Shown here piece by piece: positions 33,088 through 41,596 of a stretch of DNA of 53,697 nt. The DNA comes from Candidatus Fermentithermobacillaceae bacterium (GTDB lineage: Bacteria; Bacillota; Sulfobacillia; Fermentithermobacillales; Fermentithermobacillaceae). Every line of letters starts with the position of its first letter. The first letter of the stretch is position 1. A program made the translations under genes and the position numbers. The stretch is taken from the NCBI GenBank assembly GCA_018052455.1, contig JAGPNE010000010.1, positions 1 to 53,697 on the forward strand. Direction: 5' to 3'. The notes below the pieces were generated by a model that searched no databases, was not told where the DNA came from, and worked only from the letters and a program-made list of their open reading frames with translations.

Positions 33088-34362
33088 TCACAGTCTGTCC
33101 GCGGGCATTGCTCTGTTGCCCCCATGCTTTTTCGACATGTACATGGACTTGTCAGCCATGCGAATTACGTCGTAGGCTGTATCACCGTGTTCGGGCCAGG
33201 ATGCTACGCCAATGCTGAGGTTGATGTCAATTTTCGCCTCGCCTAAGGAAACGGACTCCGAGCGAGCTGCATTGAGAATTCGTTGTGCTGCCACCAATCC
33301 CCCTGAAGTATTTGTTTTCGGGCACATAACCAAGAACTCATCTCCGCCATAGCGGGCGAGTACGTCTTCAGTTCTTATGCTGGTCTTTATGACCTGGGAC
33401 AAATGACACAGGAGGCAATTGCCCATGGCATGGCCGTACTGGTCGTTTATATGCTTCAATCCATCGACATCGATAAAGATCATTGTACAAGGCTCGTTAT
33501 TGAGAGCTAGGTTGCTAAACTCTGTGTCCACCCATTCTCTTAGGTATCGTAGGTTGTAGATGCCGGTGAGAGGGTCGGTTTGGCTCTCCTTAGTCTTTTG
33601 GAGCAATTCCTTTTGGAACTCGTTCTGGCGTCGGAGCAGCATAACTCCTACGAAGATGACAACAAACGCAGTATTTCCCAAGTGCGACGAGATCACCGTG
33701 CCCACTAGCGTCAGAAATCCTCGAACTGCCATCAGAGACTTTCGATCCGTGAAAAAGTTCTTTACGAAGGCTTCTAGGAAAGATGTCTTTGATACAAACA
33801 GATCCGCGCCGGTGATGAACAGAATATTGGTTGCGTCATAGGCCAATATCATAAGAACAATTGTAACGAGGTCTCTATCGGTAGCTGCAACGCCTGCGAC
33901 CCAACCCATCCACGACCCCACCTGTTTGGCTGCGTAAAGACTAAGGGTGAACTGTCCTGCATTGAAAAGGCAGTTTGATAGCCCATGCCTTCTTGTCCAG
34001 AAGTGTAATAACATTGAAGGCACAATAACCAAGAGGGCAGGAGCAATGCCATACCTAAACAGCGCCCCCATAAGAAGCGGGAAACCGGGATTAACGTATA
34101 TGCCCGAAGGAAGCTCCACAGGAAGATGATATGATATCAGTCCGAAAAGCACCAGTAGAACTGTTGTGCTTGGCTCAGGGAAGTTACCATTTAACAAGGT
34201 TTTCGCGCAGAGAGAAAGCCCAATTGCGGCGACCGAAACAAAATACAGACCCTGGTAAAGCGCTTGGCGTCCTACAAGGCTTGTTGTAATCAGCCTATTC
34301 CGAGAGAAAGGTGAAAATACACCGGGAGTGGGCTGTGGTGACAGATCCAAACTCGACAACAC
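33088..34362 (-). CDS. Membrane-bound diguanylate cyclase
   Basis: Makes cyclic di-GMP from two GTP. Residues about 30-240 hold six or seven membrane helices of an unassigned sensor region (for example STTVLLVLFGLISYHLP, IVLMILAYDATNILFI). The GGDEF domain follows: TDPLTGIYNLRYL, FIDVDGLKHINDQYGH, the active site YGGDEF (GGDEF at 340-344), and an inhibitory RxxD site (RTED) five residues before it, so product feedback is expected. 424 residues. Start GTG 34362 is tentative; the ribosome site is poor and a later TTG is possible. It stands alone. Confidence 0.9.
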   Translation of the reverse strand: MLSSLDLSPQPTPGVFSPFSRNRLITTSLVGRQALYQGLYFVSVAAIGLSLCAKTLLNGNFPEPSTTVLLVLFGLISYHLPVELPSGIYVNPGFPLLMGALFRYGIAPALLVIVPSMLLHFWTRRHGLSNCLFNAGQFTLSLYAAKQVGSWMGWVAGVAATDRDLVTIVLMILAYDATNILFITGADLFVSKTSFLEAFVKNFFTDRKSLMAVRGFLTLVGTVISSHLGNTAFVVIFVGVMLLRRQNEFQKELLQKTKESQTDPLTGIYNLRYLREWVDTEFSNLALNNEPCTMIFIDVDGLKHINDQYGHAMGNCLLCHLSQVIKTSIRTEDVLARYGGDEFLVMCPKTNTSGGLVAAQRILNAARSESVSLGEAKIDINLSIGVASWPEHGDTAYDVIRMADKSMYMSKKHGGNRAMPADRL

Positions 34363-34493
34363 TCCAATCGTGCATATGCACTTAGTTTCTGACAGCGCTG
34401 GCAGATATCAGATTCAGTTACAGACTTACTCTATTTAGGTATCTCTTAAGATATGCTATCAGATTCTTACCAATAAAGTCCATAAATATGTAC

Positions 34494-36080
34494 TTACTCT
34501 ATCCTAATATAGATATTCCTTTCCCAACTGGGATTTTCTTCAGGGAAATCAGTCCGGAAGTGAGGACCTCTTGATTCTGCCCTGGCGCTTGCAGAGAAAG
34601 TGACTGCCGCTGCCGTATACCACAGACCTACGTTTTCTGCTGCAAGAAGCAGGTCGGTTTCAGACTCACAGTTCTGTAGATGAAGAAGCTCACTCAGCGC
34701 CTTAAGATCCTCTTTAGCTTTTGTTAGTTCTTCTCTCGAACGAACGGGTAGAAGATATTTGGCCGAGTACTGTTGAATCTCTCGGCGCATAGACCTTGCT
34801 GTCACATGCGAGTCGTCGTTTCTCAACAAGTCTCTCACGGTTGGAACTCGGAGTGCAGGTATCAAGACCTCGTTTTCGTAGGCGCTGTCCTCAAGCTTTA
34901 TTGGTGCGAGTTGCCCGCCCTTTGCGCATGAAGCAGCAGATTGCCCCGCTCTTATCCCAAATACGATGCAGTTTGTGAGGGCGTTTCCACCGACTCTATT
35001 TGCACCGTCAATACCGCCGGTTACTTCACCGCAAGCAAAAAGACCAGGGACTTCGGTCTCAGCATTTGGTCCTATTCTCACTCCGCCCGGAAAGTAATGC
35101 TGAATAGGGCTTACAGGAACGGAGGTCTCCCAAGGAGGACTAGACTTAGGGAACATATGCATGATGGTTCTCAGATACTCATCGCCTTCCCAGGATTCTT
35201 TTGGGATGTCGTCAAGGTGCAAGAGAACTTGGCTCTTTCTGTTTTGAAGTGCAATTGCTACTGAACACTTGTCTCTTGCGAAGAGATTGGCGTCTCTTCC
35301 TGAAGATATGCCTTCTTGCTTAAGTAAAGCATCCAAGAAAGGCTCCCCGTCAGCATCGGTAAGCCTTGCGAGGTCAATTATTCCTAGATCTATGAACCAG
35401 TGAGCTCCGCCTGGGATATCAATACCTATTGGATAAAACTGAACAAATTCCATGTCTAGTAGATGACACCCGGCATCAAGGGCTAGCATATATCCGTCCC
35501 CTGTGATTCTTGCAGGGTTATCAGTACGTTCATATATTGCTCCCCCACCACCGGTAGCCAAGACAACGGATTTGGCACCGAGAACTGAGATATTACCAGT
35601 TTGGCGCTGTAACCACTCTACTCCTGACATCCCTCTATCGTCAGTCAGAAGTCTGGTAGCTATTGCGTTTGGCAGGAAGTTGACGCCGCTATCAACGCAC
35701 ATTTTATGAAGCGCGTCGATCAGAGGTTTGCCGCCCAATAGCGGGAAATGAGGGTCCCTTTGGATGCCTATTCCTCCGCGGCGGATACTAAAGGGCACGC
35801 CCGAGTGACGGAGAAATGGGATGATAGAAGGGGCTTCTTGTGCGAAAACGTCCAAAAGTTCAGGGACATTCAGGTTTCTGCCTGCTCTAAGAGTCATATT
35901 CTTGTGTTCATGGGTACTAAGCCCACCTACTCCTAAAGTGAACCCTCCGCCGGAGTATATTGTAGAGGTTGCTTTGCCAGGCTGGGTCTTTGACATAGAA
36001 GTAACCTTGATTCCCTCTTTGGCTAGGACCAAGGCAGCTGTAAGCCCTGCTGCACCCTGGCCGATGACTGTGGCATCCAT
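34494..36080 (-). CDS. FAD-dependent oxidoreductase of the NadB/FrdA type
   Basis: A 528-residue flavoprotein of the succinate dehydrogenase/fumarate reductase/L-aspartate oxidase family. The FAD dinucleotide motif is GQGAAGLTAAL at residues 8-18; others are TGGGGAIYERTDNPARITGDGYMLA, MEFVQFYPIG, the active-site region GGVRIGPNAETEVPGLFACGEVTGG and DGANRVGGNALTNCIVFG. No covalent-FAD histidine motif is seen, as in NadB. No nadA, nadC or fumarate reductase iron-sulfur or membrane subunit is adjacent, so it may be a soluble reductase or oxidase of unknown partner. The ATG follows AAGGAAGTGA. Confidence 0.85.
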   Translation of the reverse strand: MDATVIGQGAAGLTAALVLAKEGIKVTSMSKTQPGKATSTIYSGGGFTLGVGGLSTHEHKNMTLRAGRNLNVPELLDVFAQEAPSIIPFLRHSGVPFSIRRGGIGIQRDPHFPLLGGKPLIDALHKMCVDSGVNFLPNAIATRLLTDDRGMSGVEWLQRQTGNISVLGAKSVVLATGGGGAIYERTDNPARITGDGYMLALDAGCHLLDMEFVQFYPIGIDIPGGAHWFIDLGIIDLARLTDADGEPFLDALLKQEGISSGRDANLFARDKCSVAIALQNRKSQVLLHLDDIPKESWEGDEYLRTIMHMFPKSSPPWETSVPVSPIQHYFPGGVRIGPNAETEVPGLFACGEVTGGIDGANRVGGNALTNCIVFGIRAGQSAASCAKGGQLAPIKLEDSAYENEVLIPALRVPTVRDLLRNDDSHVTARSMRREIQQYSAKYLLPVRSREELTKAKEDLKALSELLHLQNCESETDLLLAAENVGLWYTAAAVTFSASARAESRGPHFRTDFPEENPSWERNIYIRIE

Positions 36081-36311
36081 TGTTTCACTTCCTTAGCACG
36101 ATTAGGCTACTAATTAGGTACGGAAACGCGAAGTCTGCGTAACAGTTGCGATAAATGGTAGTGCATTTTGTTTTATTGTTGCGTTGTAAGGATTATATCA
36201 ATAAGCTTAAACCAGGATCGATTTTGTAGCAAGGTTCTCATGGCGCAGTTTGTGAGAATATTCGCTAAGAGTTGTTCTCACTGTAGTTTTTCTCAAATAA
36301 GAGGTGATGAA

Positions 36312-37445
36312 ATGCACATGCCGTCTGAGCCTTCTTTATCAGCGCCAGTTCTAGAGTGTCCCTTGGGTGACGTGTACCGTGTGGTTTTGCCACCTCCTGA
36401 CCCAAGCGGATTGGAGTCCGGGGTCTTACCGTATCTGCCGGGATTTCGGGATTTTCTTACGTCATGGGTAGTCGTTACCGAAAAATGGAGTCTGGTTGTA
36501 GATGTAGGACCTTCAAGCACAATACCATTTTTGTTAGAGAGTTTATCGGAAATAGGTGTAGATTCTGGCTGCAACAAGGGTAAAGACCTCTTTGTCCTTT
36601 TGACTCACGTTCACATAGATCACTCGGGAGGGTTGGGAGACTTTATCAGTGCCTTTCCCAATGCTAAGATTGAAGTTCATCCCAGGGGCCGACCGCATCT
36701 AATTGATCCTTCCGGTCTGTGGAGAGGAAGTGTTGAGACTCTAGGTGATCTTGCTCGAGCATACGGACCGATACGGGGAGTCCCCGAGGAGTCAATACTC
36801 AAGGCAAGCCCAGATGAAATACAGTCCGAGAGCTGCGGACCACGAGATTTGCCAGAGGAAGTGCGGATCATCCCTACTCCCGGTCACTCGTCCCACCATC
36901 AGTCCTACCTTGTGCACATGGGGAAAGAAAGGATACTATTCTTGGGAGAAGCTGCAGGGATCTATCTGGGAGAAAAAGGCAACTTCTGTGGCTCGGAAAG
37001 AGACGGGAGAGGCTCTGAGAGCCCATATTTGAGACCCGCTACTCCTCCTAGATTCTTCTACGACATCTACCTAGAGTCGCTGAAGAGCCTGGCACAATTT
37101 GAACCTTCTTTCATGTGTTACGGGCATTTTGGCTACACAGATGATAGTGGCGTTTTGTTAGGTGAAGAAAAACAACTTGGGCTGTGGAAAGACATAATAT
37201 GGGACGAAGTCTCACGTATTTCGCGCTCGGAAGCATCTTGTCTCAGAGACCAAGGTCGGTTAGATCTCAATAGTGATTCGGTAGTAGATCGGATTCTAGA
37301 AAGGCTCTTGTCTGAAGACCCGCTGTTAGAAGGATTCTGTAGCTTACCCCAGGACATATCTCTTAGAGAAGCATATTTTCTCAGAAACAGCATCAGGGGG
37401 TTTGTCGGGCATATAGAAAGTGCGGTTCAAAAAGGTAAAGTGTAA
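36312..37445 (+). CDS. Metallo-beta-lactamase-fold hydrolase
   Basis: A 377-residue member of the fold. Metal ligands: THVHIDHSGG (HxHxDH) near residue 97, the histidine of PTPGHSSHHQS, GEAAG in place of the usual GD, and the final histidine in MCYGHFGY. The Asp-to-Glu change at the bridging position is unusual, though it still offers a carboxylate. The C-terminal part is helical and not recognised. The ATG at 36312 is chosen because GAGGTGA is just upstream; the open frame back to 36168 lacks a ribosome site. It lies 46 bases before the threonine synthase start and may be cotranscribed. Substrate unknown. Confidence 0.88.
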   Translation: MHMPSEPSLSAPVLECPLGDVYRVVLPPPDPSGLESGVLPYLPGFRDFLTSWVVVTEKWSLVVDVGPSSTIPFLLESLSEIGVDSGCNKGKDLFVLLTHVHIDHSGGLGDFISAFPNAKIEVHPRGRPHLIDPSGLWRGSVETLGDLARAYGPIRGVPEESILKASPDEIQSESCGPRDLPEEVRIIPTPGHSSHHQSYLVHMGKERILFLGEAAGIYLGEKGNFCGSERDGRGSESPYLRPATPPRFFYDIYLESLKSLAQFEPSFMCYGHFGYTDDSGVLLGEEKQLGLWKDIIWDEVSRISRSEASCLRDQGRLDLNSDSVVDRILERLLSEDPLLEGFCSLPQDISLREAYFLRNSIRGFVGHIESAVQKGKV

Positions 37446-37491
37446 GGCAGTGCTTTGAATGATCAAAACACCCAAAAAGGAGATGTCATGT

Positions 37492-38730
37492 GTGAGCGAT
37501 GTATCTAGATTGTTTTCAAACTACGGGACCGTGCCTCCTAAGACGTATTTTCATGGACTAGAGTGCCCGCTATGTCACGCAACATATGATCCCACAGTGC
37601 TGCAGAATACCTGTGTATGTGGTGGGCCACTTCTTGCTAGGTATGATCTGGATTCTTTCAAAAAGGAATTCGACCCTGGACTTTGGGCAAAACGTCCTCC
37701 GGGCATATGGCGCTACTGGGAGCTCCTACCTGTAAACTCGCCACAAAACGCGGTTAGTCTTGGAGAAGGCGGGACTCCAGTACTCAAAATGTCCGAGATT
37801 GGGAATATGTACGGGCTTAGGGATTTATACCTTAAGGACGAAGGATTGAATCCTACAGGGACCTTCAAAGCAAGAGGTGCTGCGGTTGGAGTATCCAAGG
37901 CAAAGGAACTTGGGGCTCAAGTACTTGCCATGCCGACTGCGGGTAACGCCGGAGCAGCTTGGGCTGCCTATTCGACGAGGTCCAAACTGCGTATGGTAGT
38001 GGCCATGCCTCAGGATGCTCCTTTGGTCACGCAATCAGAATGCGTAGCATATGGCGCAGAGACATACCTTGTTGAGGGTCTAATATCCGATGCGGGGAGG
38101 TTCATAAACAAACTGGCCTCAGAGCACGGATGGTTTCAGGTAGCAACTCTTAAAGAACCTTATAGGATCGAAGGTAAGAAAACAATGGGTCTAGAGATTT
38201 TCCAAGACTTCCAGGGAAAGCTCCCTGCGGCTGTCATCTACCCGACTGGTGGCGGCGTAGGGCTTATAGGTATGTGGAAGGCATTTCTAGAGCTCAAACA
38301 GGCTGGGTTGATTGAAGGGGATCTTCCTAAGATGGTAGTCTGTCAGGCTGAAGGTTGTTCGCCAATTGTTAAGGCTTTTTTGGAGGGAAAAGACAGGGCG
38401 GAGTTTTTTGAAGGGGCCCACACCATCGCGGCTGGGATCAGAGTCCCCTCAGCGTTGGGAGATTTCCTAATTTTGGATGCAGTCAGGTCGTCGGGCGGTA
38501 CAGCGGTGGCCGTTAGCGACGAAGAAATACTTGAAACCTGGAAAGAAGTGTCCAAACGAGAGGGCATGCTCATATGTCCCGAAGGAGCTGCGGCAGTAAG
38601 GGCAGCCAAGATGATTCGTGAGAAAGGACTTGTAGGACCAGACGACCCTGTGCTCATCCTTAACACGGGTGCAGGTTCGAAATACACAGAGTTATTGACC
38701 GAAAAAGCCCTACGCGCTTCAGAAGTATAG
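37492..38730 (+). CDS. thrC: Threonine synthase
   Basis: PLP enzyme that converts O-phosphohomoserine to threonine. The N-terminus has a rubredoxin-like cysteine pair (CPLC and CVCG), then LGEGGTPVLKM, the PLP-binding lysine in NPTGTFKARGAAVG near residue 130, PTAGNAGAAWAAY, the glycine-rich phosphate loop YPTGGGVGLIGMWKAF, and LNTGAGSKYTEL at the end. The GTG at 37492 is preferred because AAGGAG lies 9 bases upstream. 412 residues. The other threonine genes (hom, thrB) are not here, so related activity (for example on another phosphorylated amino acid) cannot be excluded. Confidence 0.88.
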   Translation: MSDVSRLFSNYGTVPPKTYFHGLECPLCHATYDPTVLQNTCVCGGPLLARYDLDSFKKEFDPGLWAKRPPGIWRYWELLPVNSPQNAVSLGEGGTPVLKMSEIGNMYGLRDLYLKDEGLNPTGTFKARGAAVGVSKAKELGAQVLAMPTAGNAGAAWAAYSTRSKLRMVVAMPQDAPLVTQSECVAYGAETYLVEGLISDAGRFINKLASEHGWFQVATLKEPYRIEGKKTMGLEIFQDFQGKLPAAVIYPTGGGVGLIGMWKAFLELKQAGLIEGDLPKMVVCQAEGCSPIVKAFLEGKDRAEFFEGAHTIAAGIRVPSALGDFLILDAVRSSGGTAVAVSDEEILETWKEVSKREGMLICPEGAAAVRAAKMIREKGLVGPDDPVLILNTGAGSKYTELLTEKALRASEV

Positions 38731-38867
38731 GGCCGCAAGAGTTTCTTTCGGCCCAAAAGGGAGCGAAGAACGATACAGTATATTGGGTACATGGGGCTCA
38801 CAGATTGCTTCTTTCCTGAAAGTAGGAGAAGGGGCTGTGGAAGGATGCTCAGGAAAGGAAGTGCGCC

Positions 38868-39572
38868 ATGAGGATTATTATGGACATGCTGCAAAGCCTG
38901 TGGCAGGCTGCTAGAAATGTGCTGCCACTTATCGCAATGTTGGTTATATGCCAGACGATGATATTGAAGAGGCCTGTTCCCAATGTGCGATCTTTTAGCG
39001 TTGGTTTGGTGTTCGTTGTGTTGGGATTATTCTTCTTCCTTAAAGGCATTTCTCTGAGCCTTATTCCCATGGGAGAAGAAGTAGGCAGAAGCCTAGTAGT
39101 TCTCGACAATAAGGTCTACATTATTGCCATAGCTTTTGTAATAGGATATGCGTCGACGCTTGTAGAACCAGGGTTACAAGCGTTGGCGGCAGAAGTAGAA
39201 GAAGTCTCGGTTGGAGCTATTAGGGAGAAAATCTTGATTCATACTGTAGCGCTCGGCGTAGGAAGCGGTATGTCTCTCGGCCTTCTCAAGATACTAAACA
39301 GCATTCCGTCAAGAAATGTGATCATCCCAATTTTGATTGTGACAGCAGTGCTTATACTTTTTGCCCCTGAAGAATTCGTGGGTATTGCTTTCGATGCGGC
39401 TAGTGCGACCACGGGACCCGTGAATATCCCGATTAACATGGCAATTGCTATCGGTCTTGCGTATGCTCTAGGAGGCGCTGACCCGCTTCTGAACGGGTTC
39501 GGGCTTGTTGGGCTGACATCTTTGGGCACTATGGTGACGGTTTTGTTACTTGGAATACTCAGCAGGCTATGA
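38868..39572 (+). CDS. DUF1538 membrane protein (half-length form)
   Basis: A 234-residue polytopic membrane protein of the DUF1538 family. Helices lie at about 15-31, 42-64, 84-103, 121-141, 150-165, 190-205 and 212-232, with the conserved segments VLPLIAMLVICQT, GYASTLVEPGLQALA, ASATTGPVNIPINMAIAIGLA and GGADPLLNGFGLVGLTSL. Many DUF1538 systems have two such units, in tandem or fused; only one is seen here. A PII-like gene follows by 75 bases, so a PII-controlled transporter is an attractive guess. The ATG follows GGAAGTGCGCC. Confidence 0.85.
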   Translation: MRIIMDMLQSLWQAARNVLPLIAMLVICQTMILKRPVPNVRSFSVGLVFVVLGLFFFLKGISLSLIPMGEEVGRSLVVLDNKVYIIAIAFVIGYASTLVEPGLQALAAEVEEVSVGAIREKILIHTVALGVGSGMSLGLLKILNSIPSRNVIIPILIVTAVLILFAPEEFVGIAFDAASATTGPVNIPINMAIAIGLAYALGGADPLLNGFGLVGLTSLGTMVTVLLLGILSRL

Positions 39573-39647
39573 CTTCTTGGCATGGTCTGTTTTTCGATAG
39601 TTTCTATTCGAGCAAATCTGCATAGTTCCAGGGAGAGGAGATTGTAT

Positions 39648-39971
39648 ATGGGTGAAGTTCATGCAATTGTCGCCATAGTCGAACGCGGTAAGGCCGATTA
39701 TGTCGTGGAAAGGGCTAAAGAGTTCGGCGCAGGTGGAGCTACAATCCTCTTTGGCAGAGGAACCGGGCAAGAGGAGTTTCAGAGGATGTTCCACCACTTG
39801 CACGTTGAAGCATCGAAAGAGATAATAATCATTTTGTGCACCGAAACTAAGCTAGAACAGATATTAGAAGCCGTAGTAGAAGCCGGGAAACTCCGCGAGC
39901 CCGGAAGAGGAATTGCATTTACGTTTCCGATTTCCAACCTTGTCGGGCTAGAGTATAGGCGTTCGCTTTAG
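39648..39971 (+). CDS. PII-family signalling protein
   Basis: A 107-residue PII/GlnB-fold protein: VHAIVAIVERGKADYVVERAKEFGAGGATILFGRGTG at the N-terminus, matching the PII strand and B-loop region, and a C-terminal GRGIAFTFPISNLVGLEY. The T-loop is short and lacks the GlnB uridylylation tyrosine context, so it is not a canonical nitrogen sensor. The ATG at 39648 has AGGAG upstream. Pairing with the DUF1538 gene suggests it senses a small molecule and gates that membrane protein; this is an inference. Confidence 0.87.
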   Translation: MGEVHAIVAIVERGKADYVVERAKEFGAGGATILFGRGTGQEEFQRMFHHLHVEASKEIIIILCTETKLEQILEAVVEAGKLREPGRGIAFTFPISNLVGLEYRRSL

Positions 39972-40041
39972 CGTATCTTCTAACCCCAAGCGCGTGCTAT
40001 GGGCGACAATATAGAATCTGGCGGAGGTGATCTGCACGACC

Positions 40042-41502
40042 TTGGATTTTGAAGCAATGATTCTGAATAAGGTGAGGCAGGCAATCGAGAAGTACGACAT
40101 GATAAAGTCGGGTGATCTTGTTATTTGTGCTGTATCAGGCGGACCGGACTCTATGTGTCTGTTGGATAGCCTTCTTTACCTTTGTAAAGACCTCAATTTT
40201 AGAGTCTGTGTGGGACACCTCCATCACCATATGCGAGGCGAGCAGGCTGACAAAGACGCTGAGCTTGTGGCAGACTTCTCAAGGTCCAGAGGAATACCCA
40301 TAACTATTGGTCACGCTGATGTTTTCGGCTTAGCAAAAGACATGGGGGTAGGGGTTGAAGAAGCAGGTAGGATAGCCCGGTACAAGTTTCTTTTTGAACT
40401 ATGCGAGGAAATTGGAGCAGATAGAATAGCTGTAGGGCACAATATGAACGATCAGGCAGAGACAGTTATAATGAGGCTGGCTCGGGGCGCCGGTACTCAG
40501 GGTCTAGCGGGAATATCTCCTGTGAAGGATAATGTAATACGCCCAATCCTTTATCTCTCCCGAAGTGAGATCGAAGAGTATTGCAGCAAAAGGCAACTTC
40601 CTGTGATTACAGATGTATATAACTTTGATTTGAAATACACGAGGAATCTGGTGAGGCACAAAGTGATTCCTCAGATCGCGGAATTGCTTAACCCATCTAT
40701 TGTTGAGACGCTATCAAATACCGCAGAGGTCCTAAGGTGGGACGCAGAGTTTCTCGAAAACTGCGCGACTGGTGTTTTTGAAGATATTTCAACCAAAGAA
40801 GGACGAGTAACTCTTGTCGATGAAGCGAGTCTCAATACGCTCCCGGAAGCAATGAGTTCAAGGGTGCTGGAGCTTGCGTGGCGCGAGTGTAGCGGAAAAA
40901 CTGACTGTCTGAACGTAGAGCATGTGATTCGCTTGATGGACAATAAGGGGGGTACTCAAAGCCTTCCGGAAGGGGTTACCGCTGATTCGCACCGTGGATA
41001 CTTAGGTTTCTATCCGCCAGCCCCACACGATGTGGACATTGAGATAAGAGTACCTGGGGTTACGTTTGTTCCTGAATTAGGACTCACAATCACATCGAGA
41101 GTGTTCGACAAACCTAGTGGGTTTACCCCTTGTTTAGGAAATGCCAAAGGGTTAGAGGGCGAGCGGACCTCAGATTCATTATTCATGGTAGAATTAAGGG
41201 CTTTTGCAGACTACAATATATGTGGAGACGTAATAAGGGTTAGGACCAGAAAACCGGGAGATAGGTTCAAACCTCTGGGTATGCGTGGTAAAGAGAAGAA
41301 ACTTCAAGACTTTCTTGTGTCAGTGGGGGTTTCGCGATACTACAGAGACTTTGTTCCCATATTCGTGTGTGGGGATCGCATTATTTGGGTAGGTGGGTTT
41401 CGATTAAGCGAGGAGTTCAAGGTTACCGAGAATACTTCAAAGATACTTGAGATAACAGTCGAGCCTTTCTTGCGACGAAGGCAGAATTGTGCTAATATTT
41501 AG
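40042..41502 (+). CDS. tilS: tRNA(Ile)-lysidine synthetase
   Basis: Converts C34 of the CAU-anticodon tRNA-Ile into lysidine, making it read AUA. The PP-loop SGGPDS is near residue 32, followed by GHLHHHMRGEQADKDAELV, GHNMNDQAETVIMRLARGAG and RPILYLSRSEIEEYC; the C-terminal TilS domain has RVRTRKPGDRFKPLGMRGKEKKLQDF. A near-perfect GGAGGTGATC (40023-40032) lies upstream. TTG 40042 fits that site better than the overlapping GTG at 40027. 486 residues. In B. subtilis hprT lies between tilS and ftsH; it is absent here. Confidence 0.94.
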   Translation: MDFEAMILNKVRQAIEKYDMIKSGDLVICAVSGGPDSMCLLDSLLYLCKDLNFRVCVGHLHHHMRGEQADKDAELVADFSRSRGIPITIGHADVFGLAKDMGVGVEEAGRIARYKFLFELCEEIGADRIAVGHNMNDQAETVIMRLARGAGTQGLAGISPVKDNVIRPILYLSRSEIEEYCSKRQLPVITDVYNFDLKYTRNLVRHKVIPQIAELLNPSIVETLSNTAEVLRWDAEFLENCATGVFEDISTKEGRVTLVDEASLNTLPEAMSSRVLELAWRECSGKTDCLNVEHVIRLMDNKGGTQSLPEGVTADSHRGYLGFYPPAPHDVDIEIRVPGVTFVPELGLTITSRVFDKPSGFTPCLGNAKGLEGERTSDSLFMVELRAFADYNICGDVIRVRTRKPGDRFKPLGMRGKEKKLQDFLVSVGVSRYYRDFVPIFVCGDRIIWVGGFRLSEEFKVTENTSKILEITVEPFLRRRQNCANI

Positions 41503-41596
41503 CGAGTTGACTGCTTGTTCGCAGGCTGCAGAAGTTTGGAATACTAATGTTGGTTTTGTGAAACATGCACTTTTCTATTACGAAAGGGGGATTTGA

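Noticed and set aside
36168-36311. N-terminal extension of the MBL-fold hydrolase
   Set aside because: It lacks a ribosome site, while GAGGTGA lies directly before the ATG at 36312.
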